Below are positions 50,574-64,000 of a stretch of DNA of 64,000 nt, one piece after another. The stretch is from NCBI GenBank assembly GCA_025093555.1, contig JAIWNF010000056.1:225434-289433 (forward strand), in the 5' to 3' direction. A model generated the notes under the pieces. It saw only the letters and a program-made list of their open reading frames with translations, did no database searches and had not been told where the DNA came from. Numbering within the stretch: the stretch's first letter is position 1; each line of letters begins with the position of its first letter. The stretch comes from Circinella umbellata. Lineage: Eukaryota > Mucoromycota > Mucoromycetes > Mucorales > Lichtheimiaceae. Both the position numbers and the translations under genes were made by a program.

Positions 50574-50967
50574 ATAACTTTTTGTTTTAATGATAAATAT
50601 ATATAAATATAAATATACATAATAGAGCTGGTTCTCTTGTGTAATTTTTTTTTCTTTATTATTTTCTTTAAAGGGAAAAAAAACTGATGTGAATGTTTGA
50701 TTTTTTTCGAAATATATTATAAATATATAAAAATATATAAAATGAATGGATGAATGGATGGATGTAAGCGTTTTTTGTTGTTGTTAGTGATAATGAAAAA
50801 TATGCATCTTTTTTTTAAAAAAAAAATAACAAAAGAAAATAAAAGGGAAGAACTATGTGTGTGTGAGAGAGAGAGAGAGGGAGGGAGAGAGAGAGGGAGG
50901 GAGAGAGAGAGGGGAGGGAGAGAGAGAGAGGGAGCGAAAAAAATGAAGTGTAAATTATGAAAACCTA
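50574..50967. repeat. 3' spacer with GA-rich microsatellite
   Basis: Shared 3' flank of two convergent genes. 50858-50934 is an imperfect GA/GGGA purine repeat about 75 bases long. The small frame across it is an artefact of the repeat. Confidence 0.7.
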
Positions 50968-54927
<3,960 letters not shown>

Positions 54928-55364
54928 TATCGTCGTGTTTATATTGAATTAAAAAAAAAAAAAAAAAAAAGAAGTAGAGAGAAAGAAGAAGAAAAAGAAC
55001 CAGCGGGGACAAAAGAGTTGTTTATAAGAGTAGTAATAGTAATATGCAGCACTTAATTTTTTTTTTGACTCCCTTTTTAGTATAGATAAAAAATTTTATT
55101 TGTATGGTTTCTTGGCAATTCGATCTATGGTATCAGAGATTTAATGTCGTATTAGTATTTTATTATCATTCTAATGGTACTAATAGTAATGGCTCTACTA
55201 GTACTAATAGAATGGTGTCATGTTGTCAATAAGAAGAAAGTCGTCAAATTTTTAGAATAACCTTAATTATTTTTACGTACAATGATTTAATATTAGTAGA
55301 AAAATGACTAAACCACAAAATTTTCGACTTTCGCTACAGTTTTTTTTTATTTCCAACAATATAA
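54928..55364. promoter_or_regulatory. Divergent promoter region between hmt1 and HAD genes
   Basis: 437 bp between two divergent start codons. Contains an A run right before the hmt1 start (54951-54970) and a short cluster of ACTAGTA/TACTAAT words at 55170-55212. No known metal-response element could be assigned with confidence. Confidence 0.35.
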
Positions 55365-56420
55365 ATGCAACATATCACGGGACTTTCTGATATACTTTCT
55401 AAACACCAATATACCATTATAGCAAGTGATGTCTATGGTGTATTACACGACGGTGCAAACCCATATCCTTATTCACGCGAATGTTTAAAAAAATTACACG
55501 ATCACAACTTGGAAACTATTTTATTGTCGAACTCTTCACGTTTAGGTCACATTCTTGCTGATGATCTAGAACGCAAATATGGAATCGACAAAACCACTTA
55601 TAAACGAGTGTTATCTAGTGGAGATGTAACAAGACAATTTCTTCAAAACTGTTTAGATCAAATGCTTAATAGTAGTCCTAGTAATGATCATTCTAATACC
55701 GTTGATTGTTCTGCCACAATGCTTCTCAAAAATACTTCCCGCCCTTTGTCACCTCAAGAATTTACTCAAAACCACCTTAAAACTGGTCGGTTTCATCTTA
55801 TTGGCACGAAAGAATATCATGAACCCCTTTATGAACACTTGGCTCCTCATATTAAACCTGTTCCATTGGATTGTAAAGACGATATTGATTTTGTACTAGT
55901 TGGTTTATTGACGAATTTACCCCATCAACCCGAATCTGTAGATATAAATGATCCGGATAGTGTTCGTCAACACTATCAAATCTATTTAAAACAATGCTTG
56001 TCAAAAGATGTTCCATTAGTAATCGCCAATCCAGACGTTTATGCACCAAACGGAATGAATAGTGATGGAACACAACGTTTAGTCGTATGTCCAGGTTTTA
56101 TTGCTGAACTCTATCAAGAGATGGGTGGTAAAGTACTTTATTTTGGTAAACCCTTTGCAACCATTTATCGCTATTTATTATCGGATGTAGAACAACAACA
56201 GCAGCAGCAACAAGTTTCACGTGTACTTTGTATTGGTGATAATATTTCCACGGACGTTTTAGGTGCTCGTCAAGCTGGACTCGACGTTGCTCTTATTCTA
56301 GGAGGAATACATAATATCTCAACAACTGACAATGAATCTATTACATCTCAAGTGGATCAGCTTTGTACAAAATATCAAAGTCCAAAACCTACTTATACTA
56401 TGCAATATTTACAATTTTAA
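55365..56420 (+). CDS. HAD-superfamily hydrolase, class IIA (TIGR01459-like)
   Basis: A single uninterrupted frame of 351 residues. HAD motifs are in order: motif I IIASDVYGVLHDG with nucleophile D22 (D-x-Y-G-V form, as in class II caps), motif II LLSNSSR, motif III Lys in VLYFGKPFATIY, and motif IV CIGDNISTDVLGARQAGLDV. The start IIxSDV(W/Y)GVLHDG-x-x-P-Y and the C2-type cap match a family I know mainly from bacteria (TIGR01459, alpha-proteobacteria), so the substrate is probably a small phosphate ester but is unknown. It has no intron while nearly all neighbours have several. A poly-Gln run (QQQQQQQ) and AT-rich codons show adaptation to this genome. Confidence 0.88.
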   Translation: MQHITGLSDILSKHQYTIIASDVYGVLHDGANPYPYSRECLKKLHDHNLETILLSNSSRLGHILADDLERKYGIDKTTYKRVLSSGDVTRQFLQNCLDQMLNSSPSNDHSNTVDCSATMLLKNTSRPLSPQEFTQNHLKTGRFHLIGTKEYHEPLYEHLAPHIKPVPLDCKDDIDFVLVGLLTNLPHQPESVDINDPDSVRQHYQIYLKQCLSKDVPLVIANPDVYAPNGMNSDGTQRLVVCPGFIAELYQEMGGKVLYFGKPFATIYRYLLSDVEQQQQQQQVSRVLCIGDNISTDVLGARQAGLDVALILGGIHNISTTDNESITSQVDQLCTKYQSPKPTYTMQYLQF

Positions 56421-57795
56421 TTGTTTTTATTGTTATACCTATTATAATTTATTATAGATTAGCCTTATTTATTAAAGAAAGAACAACAATGTTTAATAAT
56501 GTATTGTAAGACAGCTTTATTAAAAAAAACTTTTCTTTAGCATATGATTCGACGTTTCTTTGTTGTGTGTGTGTGTGTGTGTAAATGTTGTACTTTTCTA
56601 AATTATTGTAGAATTTACAAAGAATCTTTTGAAGAAGTTAAACATTATTAACTAATATTTATAAAGAAAGGAAAGAATGCTAACTAACCGAATGAATCAA
56701 AAACATATCCAAGAATATAATATGCTACAAAGGGTAGAAAACACATGAGTTCTACATATTTGAAATTAGCGCACTAATATGTAAAATCTATCAAATAATA
56801 TATTATTATCACAGAGATACAAAAAATTATTATTATACATATAAAATATCCTTTGCTATTTAGCTACTAGACGATTGTTAAGTAGGATTTAGCCCGAATA
56901 TCCATCATACACCAATAAGACACGTCAAGGTAAATGCTGGTTTTGAGGAACTTGCTGTTCTCTATTTTTCTATAAGTAACAGTACTTACTTTACCACACG
57001 ATTTTTTCCCTTTGCTCTATGATGAATTCACTTTATCAGTTTTTTTTAAGTTTGTTCCTATATAGATTCCAAGATAACAGAAACAACAACAACGTTTTCG
57101 CCCGACAAGATCATTATACTAAAGAGAAAGATGTTGCTTTAAAATTAGCCAGTTATCAATTATAAAGCAAGATAATTACGAAAAACACCAAGCTTTAATT
57201 GATAATATACCTTCAGCTTTGAGTAACAACTCAAAGAAACTAAAAATGGTGCGATGCATACAAGTAATAGCTTTCATTCTTATTCCACCATTTTTAACAT
57301 TCATACTGTCTTATGGTGTATAAATGGTTAATTATTTAGTAGAATTATCTTATTATTACTATGCACAAAAGTACTTTAGAAGAAAAAAGAAGTTAATAGA
57401 AGGAATCAGCAACTACTATTAAGGAATAAGGCCAATATATACATATATATTAGTAATATAAAGATTATTATACAGCACTCAAACATTTCTATGCACTAGA
57501 AAATGTATAACAAAAAGATAAGAATTAGTATAGAGCTACGGTCATGACACTATTAGCTTGTTATATATAATAAATCAATAAGGCTATTGAGTAACATATT
57601 CTATTTTGCTAGTTAAGCTAGTAGTAGTAGCTAAGATTGAGCCCAAGATAGTAATATCATAATATGAATTTCAATAGCTTTAGCAGCAGGAGAAATGACA
57701 ACAGTCAAAAAGAGGTATTATTATATAATATTTATTCAGTTTGTTGTTGTATTATTGCTATATGTGCATCATCGTCCATCCACTGGACTTAAAAG
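56421..57795. other. Gene-poor DNA with possible coding relics
   Basis: No intact gene. A short plus-strand frame at 57019-57165 (MMNSLYQFFLS...ALKLASYQL) and an overlapping second frame from 57168 (QDNYEKHQALIDNIPSALSN onward) have protein-like composition but are broken; they may be remains of one gene. A GT microsatellite lies at 56564-56582. Confidence 0.35.
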
Positions 57796-57962
57796 GTGGT
57801 TTGAGAAAATGGGTCTTGCTAAAACTTTTGGGTTTGAGCTGGTTTGAGCGGCTCAAACGCCCCTGAATGATTTGAGCTGGCTCAAACCGCTCAAACCAGT
57901 AGTTTGAGTAACCAGGTCGCTCAAATTCTTAGTTTGAGTATTCTCAAACGTGTTCAAATAAA
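57796..57962. repeat. TTTGAGC/GCTCAAA word cluster, copy 1
   Basis: At least ten copies of the heptamer TTTGAGC or its complement, in both orientations, within 165 bp, for example GGTTTGAGCGGCTCAAAC at 57841-57858 and GGCTCAAACCGCTCAAACC at 57879-57897. The same words recur at 62101-62290. Dense two-way words like these are typical of sub-terminal transposase-binding sites in some DNA transposons. Confidence 0.75.
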
Positions 57963-58489
57963 AAGTTACCTTACACAAAATAAATATTAAGCTATGCAAT
58001 ATTCATTGAGCATTGTAATACTTCATTACTCTTTTTTGCTATTTAGTTTTTTTTTTCTTTTTTTTCGCAAAATGCAGACAGCTTCCGAAATTTATTATGG
58101 GATCAAAATAAATTTTGTAACCAGTGTTTTCAAATGAGTACGCGACCAGAAAAATACATTCACCAAAAAGAAAGTGCCGAAGATCGTCATAAGCGTGATT
58201 ATAGCACAGAACTTTTTGAAGAATGGATTGCGAGTCAAGGCAATGAGGATATGATGGATCTTGATGACAATGGTAGAGATTTATTTTTTATTATAATATT
58301 AAGATATCATCTTAACTGAGAGTAAAGTTCGTAGTCGATATACACAGCTACACCTGGTAAAAATTAGCTCATTTACCCAAAAAAAAAAAATAACGAGTAC
58401 CGTTTTTATTATTGGAAGTTCTTTTAAAAAATTATAAATGGTAAGTTATATGAATGATAATGTTATTTTTAGCTTTCTTCATCTCATCC
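57963..58489. other. Spacer with a possible exon
   Basis: At 58134-58273 a plus-strand frame begins MSTRPEKYIHQKESAEDRHK and runs, acidic, to GNEDMMDLDDNG, where a GTAGAG donor-like site follows. It could be a first exon of a transposon-borne or lost gene; no second exon was found. Confidence 0.3.
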
Positions 58490-58622
58490 GACATCCGCTC
58501 ATCCGATCCGTATCCACATCCTCAAGTTCGGATGCAGATGGGTCTTTACGGATGCGGATGGGTGTATCATCCAATCCGATGATGCAACCATCCGAAAGAT
58601 TCAAAGTGGTGATGGGTGTTTT
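58490..58622. repeat. CGGATG/CATCCG word cluster, copy 1
   Basis: Multiple CATCCG, ATCCGATCC and CGGATGC words in both orientations. The block around ATCCACATCC...CGGATGCAGAT returns in the same orientation at 60215-60285. Together the clusters frame a 1.6-1.8 kb AT-rich segment. Confidence 0.7.
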
Positions 58623-60190
58623 TTTCAATGAAGTTGTTTATAGGTGTTTATAAAAAAAACATAAGAATATTGGATTGAAAAAGTATGCCGCATTTTTAAT
58701 GTAAGTGTAGTAAGTCAATAAATGTGACAAATATTATTTTATCAACTCGAAGATTCATCAAACTTTTTAGATCTAAGCTTTTTGAAATGATCTAATCCCA
58801 GAGATGTTGAAATGTTATTACTTGTCCCTATTCATTATATTTCTTATAACATATTATTCCTCAAATTATTCATGTCACAACATTTCCTATATTATTTCAT
58901 AATAATACTAATATTTGTCCCTTTCCAAAACAAAGAATAACAAATAAAAAAAAATAACCATTCGTTGAAGAAGACATCTAGAATAGTTTATTTGATATTT
59001 GTATTACCATAGTGATATATATAATATAATTATAAACCCCAATACTCTCTCTATTTTGTACAGTCCAAATGTTCATCATCCAAATATTCATCATCCAAAT
59101 CCAAGTATATAAACCGTAATATCAACCCATATCCGCAGCACTTTTTTTTTCAATGATTATTTGCTTAAGTTATAAAATCTACTCAAAGAAAAATAAAATA
59201 AAATACTACCACCATTAGTAAACAAATATATTATAGTAATATAATTCGGAGAAAGGGTATGTGGTAAAAAGAAAGAGTAGTACCACTTACCAATCGTCAA
59301 GCACAATCTCCAGTTATATAAAAGCAATTATGTCAAAGATAGGGATATATAAAAAGAAGGAGCTTTGATAATAAAATTGAGTAATGCTAGTTGCTTTGTA
59401 GGGTTATCAAGGTGTATATTAGATAGTTTTATTGACCAAGATTAAATAAAATATTTGTTAAAATCCATTGGTAAATAAGTAGATTGTTGTAAAGAATATA
59501 TTTGTCTATAAACTCGATCCACAATAGTTAGTAGAGCAAAGATGTAATATTGTAATCGTTAAGCTAATAGATGCTTATTGGCGTTATTGAACATGTCCGT
59601 TCGTGTGTAAAATAGATACGATGATGAGTGATTAAAATAATATAATAAAAAAAAAGACTACCAAACTTAGTTGTTTCATTTGGATCATTATTTTCCATTA
59701 TTAAAAAAAGATGACTGTGTTAAATGGGGTAACGAAGATTTGATTGAAGAAGCTTAGTTTTCTCTTTTTTTTTTTTGCTGTCACACATAATTTTTTTCTT
59801 TACTTATAAATTATTCTTTCCCTATTTTTTATATTTCTCTTCATAAAAAGCTTTCATCTACTATATTATCTTATACATTACAGATTTATTTATTTTATTT
59901 TTATATTTATAATAAAATTACCATTTACTTTTCTACAATTGCCATTGTTTATTGAAATATGCTTCTATTTTGTTTCTTTGTACCAGTTTAAAGTACAATA
60001 TTTATTCTGAACCAATCTAAACCAAACGCGCTATATTATACTTATATACGAAAAGACAAATTAACCATGATAACAATTTTTACAATATCCAATACCTTTT
60101 TTTTAGATTCCAAATCAAAAATTACTATAGATTATTTCACTCTTTTCTTTGATTCACTACAATACGACGGTTCTTCCAACTTGACTGTAT
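58623..60190. other. AT-rich segment between CGGATG clusters
   Basis: No gene recognised. A few short repeated words (TTCATCATCCAAAT twice near 59071-59100) lie in it. Frames here are short and lack family resemblance. Confidence 0.4.
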
Positions 60191-60290
60191 TTCTGCCAAA
60201 AAAAATATACATACACACTCATCTACCTGATCCACATCCAATGCGGATGCAGATAGCCCTATTATCCGATCCAATCTGATCCGTGAAGAA
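60191..60290. repeat. CGGATG/ATCCGATCC word cluster, copy 2
   Basis: Contains CCTGATCCACATCCAATG, CGGATGCAGAT and ATCCGATCCAATCTGATCCG, the same words and order as in the 58.5 kb cluster, in direct orientation. Confidence 0.7.
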
Positions 60291-61359
60291 CACTAGTTAT
60301 TTTATTCGTTATGCAGAGAAAACAACGTCGCAGTACATACGGTGATGACACAACGCCATGATAACGTAAAAAGATTCTTCTTGTCCCAATTTGGCTAACC
60401 TAATATGAATGGCCTAATTTGGTCATTATTTTTTATTCTTCTTTTTTCAGCAACTTTCTTTTTACTCTACTCCTCTTTACTCCAACAAAATGACACAATG
60501 TAAATTTCACTCCATCTTTAAAATAATCTATTATTATCATCTTTGACTATAACACCAGTACTGATTCCCTCTTTTTTAATCTTATACATAGATGCTCTTG
60601 TACGGTAATGGAGTTTATATGTTGGTTCTTATGTTTAACACGGGTAGTTGTAATGTTCTTTTTTTGGCCAGATTACGCGTACTCTTTTACTCATATTTGC
60701 CCTGAATTTAATCTTTAATCTTTTTATTCATTAACCACATCCTTGTTTTTATCCGACTCTTATACTCTTGCTTACTTGATGATATCTATATGTTTTATGC
60801 TTACTGCAGGTAGTAACTACTCTTTTTTTTCTTTTTTTTTTGTGTGTACTTGTGTGCCCTATCTCCGTGTATTCCCTTCAGTAATGGTTCACAAGCCCTA
60901 ACATATCTGCTTTTTTATCTGCCATTTTTTTATTTTGTCTATTCCCATTTACTATATCTACTTTTGCTTGAAACAAAGCTATACGCGCGTTTCGTACTTT
61001 GACACAGGTACCAGTAACTCTTTTTTTACTTGCTTACATGACCCTTTTACATCAACTTGGATATTCTTACTCATCAATCATATCCACTGATTCATAGAAT
61101 AGTCTCTTAAGGTACACCCATGCCAACTATTACTGTATCATGAAAAACGTGTTTGCTAAAAGCCAGGGTAAATAGTGAAAACTAGTATTAATCATAAATG
61201 GTATAAAAAATTGAAGCTGACATGAATAGGTGCTTTACATCATATAGTAGACAACTTCCCTAAGCTTGAGTATTTGGCAGGTATGTACTTGTTCTTTTTA
61301 TATATATATCGTATGATTTTATTGATGTCTAATGAATATAATGTGTTCTTTTATAGTAG
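60291..61359. other. Gene-poor T/C-rich DNA
   Basis: Long T-rich, C-containing strand with recurring words such as TTACTGCAGGTAGTAACTACTC and GACACAGGTACCAGTAACTC spaced about 200 bases apart. No coding region or RNA recognised. Confidence 0.4.
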
Positions 61360-61590
61360 CGGTTTCCATAGAAACATGTTATTTATCTCTTTCTCAAAAT
61401 TATTCCGTAAGTATTTTATATATAGCCTACCTCATCTTTTTCTTTATATTATTCCGTGAACATGTTTTTATAATATAACTAACCTTTTCTATAATTTATT
61501 CGGTAAACATATTACTTATGGCATAACTAATTTCTCTTTAATATTATTGCATAAACATTTTCATATACTCAACTTCTTTTTTTCTATAGG
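61360..61590. repeat. Decayed tandem repeat, unit about 60 bp
   Basis: Four similar units are seen in a row, each with ATTATTCCGT/ATTTATTCGG/ATTATTGCAT, then AAACAT or GAACATG, a T/A stretch and a TAACTAA/CTAC...TTCTCTT end. Units are well diverged, so this is an old array. Confidence 0.5.
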
Positions 61591-62094
61591 ATGGCATGGT
61601 TTCATTTCATGTTTTTTTAATATGATTCATTTTGTGTTATTTATTTACAATTTTACATCACATATTTATAGTTATATTTATTGAAAGGCATCTTAAATTA
61701 GACTTTTTTAGATCCGTTATATGGTAAACAAAGGCTAGTAATATTAAGTTTAGATAAAGTAGTTTAGCTTTTAGTATAGTAGAAATTATAATTTCACTTT
61801 AGTATAGTAGATAAAAAATAAAAGAAAGAATAAATAAAAGATACTTCTTTATGTATATAAAAGGAAATAAAAAGCAGATGATCTGATCAATTTAAAAGAA
61901 TAATAAGCCAATACCAAATGCTAGTTTTAAAATGTCCGAAAGAAATGAGCCAATACTGAAGTCTGTGTATACTTCATGTAAAAAAGAACCACCAATATGA
62001 TACTTTGATCAAAAGGTGTAACATGATACAGTAGCCAATAGAGTAGAAGAATAACGTCGTTTTGAACCTCTCATCGTTTTTCTCAAAGACTGAA

Positions 62095-62292
62095 ACTCAT
62101 AGATTGAAATTGCTCAAACTGCTAAAAGTAAAAGATTGATCTGGTTTTAGCTGCTCAAACTAACAGTTTTAACTCGTTTCAGCAGATAAAAAGTCTGCTT
62201 ACCGATTCTTAATATTTCTCAAACCTAATAACTTAACCAGCTCAAACGAGCTCAAACATGCGGTTTGAGCCGAGTTTCAGCTGGCTAAAAAA
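62095..62292. repeat. TTTGAGC/GCTCAAA word cluster, copy 2
   Basis: Holds TTGCTCAAACTGC, GCTGCTCAAACTAAC, CAGCTCAAACGAGCTCAAAC and GCGGTTTGAGCCGAG, more diverged than the 57.8 kb cluster. Both contain a shared stretch (AGATAAAAAGT/AAATAAAAAGT then TTACC), suggesting direct orientation. Confidence 0.6.
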
Positions 62293-62719
62293 ACATTTTA
62301 TGTGTCGTAGCCATAAATAGCAGTAACTCTATTTTCCTTTTTTATCCATTTGTGATACTTCTTTTGTAAACGTATTTTATTTTTATATTGCCACGTAGTT
62401 AATCTATATCACTGTCACATCATCATAATAATTATTCGAACACGTAGTCAACCTTCAGTCACGAACACGTATATTATCATTATTAGTTTATCATATATCT
62501 TATAAGTAGTTTAGAAAATATATAAATACTCCTTCACATTTCATATAATAAAAACATCATCTTTCAACTTATACTTTATTTATTTATTATCTTTTGTTCT
62601 ATTCTATTTCTAATTGGCTACGGTGTTATCCGCCAAAATATATTACGACATATGTCCAGTGATCATCATTATGCAAAAAAAAAAATAAAAAAAAAATAAA
62701 AAATAAAAAAAATAATGTT
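62293..62719. other. Gene-poor spacer before the tRNA
   Basis: AT-rich; ends in an A-rich run (62672-62714) that reads as T runs on the minus strand and so may act as the tRNA's distal terminator. No gene seen. Confidence 0.4.
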
Positions 62720-62740
62720 GCTTCTTCAAATTGAAGAAGC
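62720..62740. terminator. 21-bp palindrome downstream of tRNA-Gln
   Basis: Arms GCTTCTTCAA and TTGAAGAAGC flank one central base. On the minus strand it lies 20 bases after the tRNA 3' end and is followed by long T runs. This looks like a hairpin plus T-run, although pol III needs only the T run. It could also be a protein-binding palindrome. Confidence 0.35.
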
Positions 62741-62759
62741 TAAATTGATTATATTGAAC

Positions 62760-62831
62760 AGGTCTTCCCGAGAATCGAACTCAGATTGCTAGATTCAAAG
62801 TCTAGAGTGCTAACCATTACACCAGAAAACC
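62760..62831 (-). tRNA. tRNA-Gln (anticodon UUG)
   Basis: A 72-base cloverleaf on the minus strand. Acceptor arms are GGTTTTC and GAAGACC with discriminator T; the D region is TGGTGTAATGGTTAGCA (A box); the anticodon arm is CTAGA-CTTTGAA-TCTAG with anticodon TTG reading CAA; the T arm is CTGAG-TTCGATT-CTCGG (B box). All stems pair, with a few G-T pairs. There is no intron. CCA is not encoded, as expected for a eukaryote. Confidence 0.95.
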
Positions 62832-62834
62832 ACT

Positions 62835-64000
62835 CTTGTTCTGCTACACATCACTTTTTAAGTAGTTTTGAGAGTTTATTCGAAAAAGTGACAGAAACCA
62901 ACCGTATAACCAACAACAATAATAACAACCCTCCCCGCAGTACTATTCGTAAACGGCGCGACCATCCAACAATGGAAACGAATAATACGAAGCCGAAATT
63001 CCAGTTCGATCGAAGACAAATTTCGTACGAAATTGCTGATTCAACATTTGAATCGGCAAAATCACCATCAGCAACCTCACCACCCACCATCGACTTTGGC
63101 GTTACAACACCTCCATCCATCCAACCATCCATCAACACCTCCACTCATCCATCCATCAATCCATCCGACCGTTCCAACCTTCTCGCTGTAATAGCTAATC
63201 TCAATAATACTATTGCTGACTTGCGTGGAGATTTAAAAAGTATGAGGGAAGAAAATGCTGCCCTGAGGGAACGCATTTTTTCCTTTATGCAAATTAAAAC
63301 GGCGACGCGCACGGCCACCACCACCAGCAGTAATAACGCCTCTCCAAAAAATAAAAATAAAAAAAACGATTCTTCCCTGATGGCATCACAACATGCACCT
63401 AAATCAGCAAACTCGACCTCTACCAAAAATAACGCCAGCACCACCACCAAGTCCAACACTACTAAAGGCCAAAAACCTACAGTAATTACAACCAACAATA
63501 ACAACAACAAAAATAATAATTCCTGGGCAACAATTACTGCCAAAAATCTGCCACCAAAAAATAAAAAAAATAAAAATAAAAAAAACCACCCTACCACCAC
63601 CAAAACTACCACCATTCGCGCCCTTCAAGAAAGCAATGGACCATCTACATTTGACTTTGTCTATGTACCTTGCCGTCACCACCTCCGCTACCATGATGTC
63701 CGGAAAATGATTTCGACATTAAAGATTCAACAATCGCGTGTCTTGGATATTTATTTTCCAGCAAAAGGCACTGTTGCTTTTTTAATCCATTCCGGCTTCA
63801 AGGATGAACTCGTTAGTAAGCTTAAAGCTGAAAGCATCACACCACGCACCAACTTCGACCCTATTTCACCTACTGTTATTGGTGATATTAAATTTGCTAA
63901 TGACAGTCAAGATGAACGAAAACAAAGAGCACAACAATTATTTGCTCAAAAAGTTGAACGAACCTCTTTGCACCTTCCACCAAAAATCGGTATCAGCATT
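62835..64000 (+). mobile_element. LINE (non-LTR) retrotransposon, 5' part, next to the tRNA gene
   Basis: From close to the tRNA 5' end to the window edge the sequence changes character: it is richer in C and in ACC/ATC codons than the surrounding DNA and is a single open frame. This fits the young 5' end of a LINE whose ORF2 (endonuclease/reverse transcriptase) would lie beyond base 64000. The exact 5' boundary is not visible; 62835-62890 is an estimate. Confidence 0.7.
62972..64000 (+). CDS. LINE ORF1-like protein (3' end beyond window)
   Basis: A continuous 343-codon frame, still open at the window edge; the frame is also open upstream to the tRNA, with the first Met at 62972. Residues ~75-105 are a coiled coil ([20 protein letters not shown] region), followed by a Lys/Asn/Thr-rich low-complexity segment suited to nucleic-acid binding. 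The folded part begins [20 protein letters not shown] and continues with [20 protein letters not shown] and [16 protein letters not shown] recall this block as the ORF1/gag-like protein of LINEs abundant in Mucorales. ORF1 proteins coat the element RNA. The reverse transcriptase, which would prove the assignment, is outside the window. Confidence 0.72.
   Translation, partial: METNNTKPKFQFDRRQISYEIADSTFESAKSPSATSPPTIDFGVTTPPSIQPSINTSTHPSINPSDRSNLLAVIANLNNTIADLRGDLKSMREENAALRERIFSFMQIKTATRTATTTSSNNASPKNKNKKNDSSLMASQHAPKSANSTSTKNNASTTTKSNTTKGQKPTVITTNNNNNKNNNSWATITAKNLPPKNKKNKNKKNHPTTTKTTTIRALQESNGPSTFDFVYVPCRHHLRYHDVRKMISTLKIQQSRVLDIYFPAKGTVAFLIHSGFKDELVSKLKAESITPRTNFDPISPTVIGDIKFANDSQDERKQRAQQLFAQKVERTSLHLPPKIGISI

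Noticed and set aside
50858..50934. GA-rich stretch as a coding Glu/Arg repeat
   Set aside because: Simple purine microsatellite in a 3' spacer between convergent genes.
63121..63165. Short regular CCATCCATCAA repeats as a possible CRISPR-like or satellite array
   Set aside because: They are a few degenerate Pro-Ser-Ile codons inside the ORF1 frame, with no spacers.
62851..63694. Minus-strand Val/Leu-rich ORFs near the right edge
   Set aside because: They are the complement of the Thr/Asn/Lys-rich LINE ORF1, which has the recognisable motifs and the continuous frame.

Overview
This window is nuclear DNA from a filamentous fungus. It is very AT-rich, with genes split by many short introns (about 50-200 bp, GTAAGT-type donors and TATAG-type acceptors), long poly-Q and poly-N stretches, and densely spaced genes on both strands. 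A U6 snRNA, a Ras GTPase, fungal-type regulators (a Fungal_trans factor and a NoxR-like protein) and an Afi1 orthologue agree with this. I infer an early-diverging fungus, most likely Mucoromycota/Mucorales, mainly from the style of the genes and from a LINE ORF1 of a type I associate with that group. This is inference; no marker gene for phylogeny is present.

Layout. 1-465: 5' part of a COA8/APOPT1-like mitochondrial gene (minus). 881-1000: U6 snRNA. About 1.0-7.4 kb: gene-poor and rich in decayed repeats (a diverged direct repeat, a Ty3/Gypsy protease fossil, a TIR-bounded candidate DNA element). 7.4-30.1 kb: gene-dense block with a TBC Rab-GAP, glycine-cleavage T-protein, a small membrane protein, an unknown Cys/Ser-rich protein, Ras, a Fungal_trans factor, a decayed eS7 pseudogene, a TDG/MUG uracil-DNA glycosylase, an AVT/SLC38 amino-acid transporter, ribosomal protein eS19 and a PAK/STE20-like kinase. 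30.1-39.6 kb: a long 3 kb spacer, an unknown low-complexity protein with micro-exons, and an Afi1-like polarity protein. 39.6-44.2 kb: gene-free. 44.2-56.4 kb: NoxR/p67phox-like regulator, a small secreted Cys-rich protein, WDR83-like WD40 protein, an HMT1/ABCB6 half ABC transporter and an intronless HAD-IIA hydrolase. 56.4-64 kb: gene-poor, with two families of short-word repeats (TTTGAGC and CGGATG), a decayed tandem array, a tRNA-Gln(UUG), and a LINE ORF1 that starts only about 140 bp from the tRNA 5' end and runs off the window.

The genes are ordinary eukaryotic neighbours rather than one pathway. A loose theme is signalling and polarity (Ras, PAK-like kinase, Afi1, TBC GAP, NoxR, WDR83). 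Exon structures were assembled by hand from splice sites and reading-frame continuity; for each multi-exon gene the exon lengths sum to a whole number of codons. Strongest leads for follow-up: the tRNA/LINE junction, the clustered word repeats flanking 57.8-62.3 kb, the intronless bacterial-style HAD gene, the unknown protein at 12983-15507, and the Ras switch-II cysteine.
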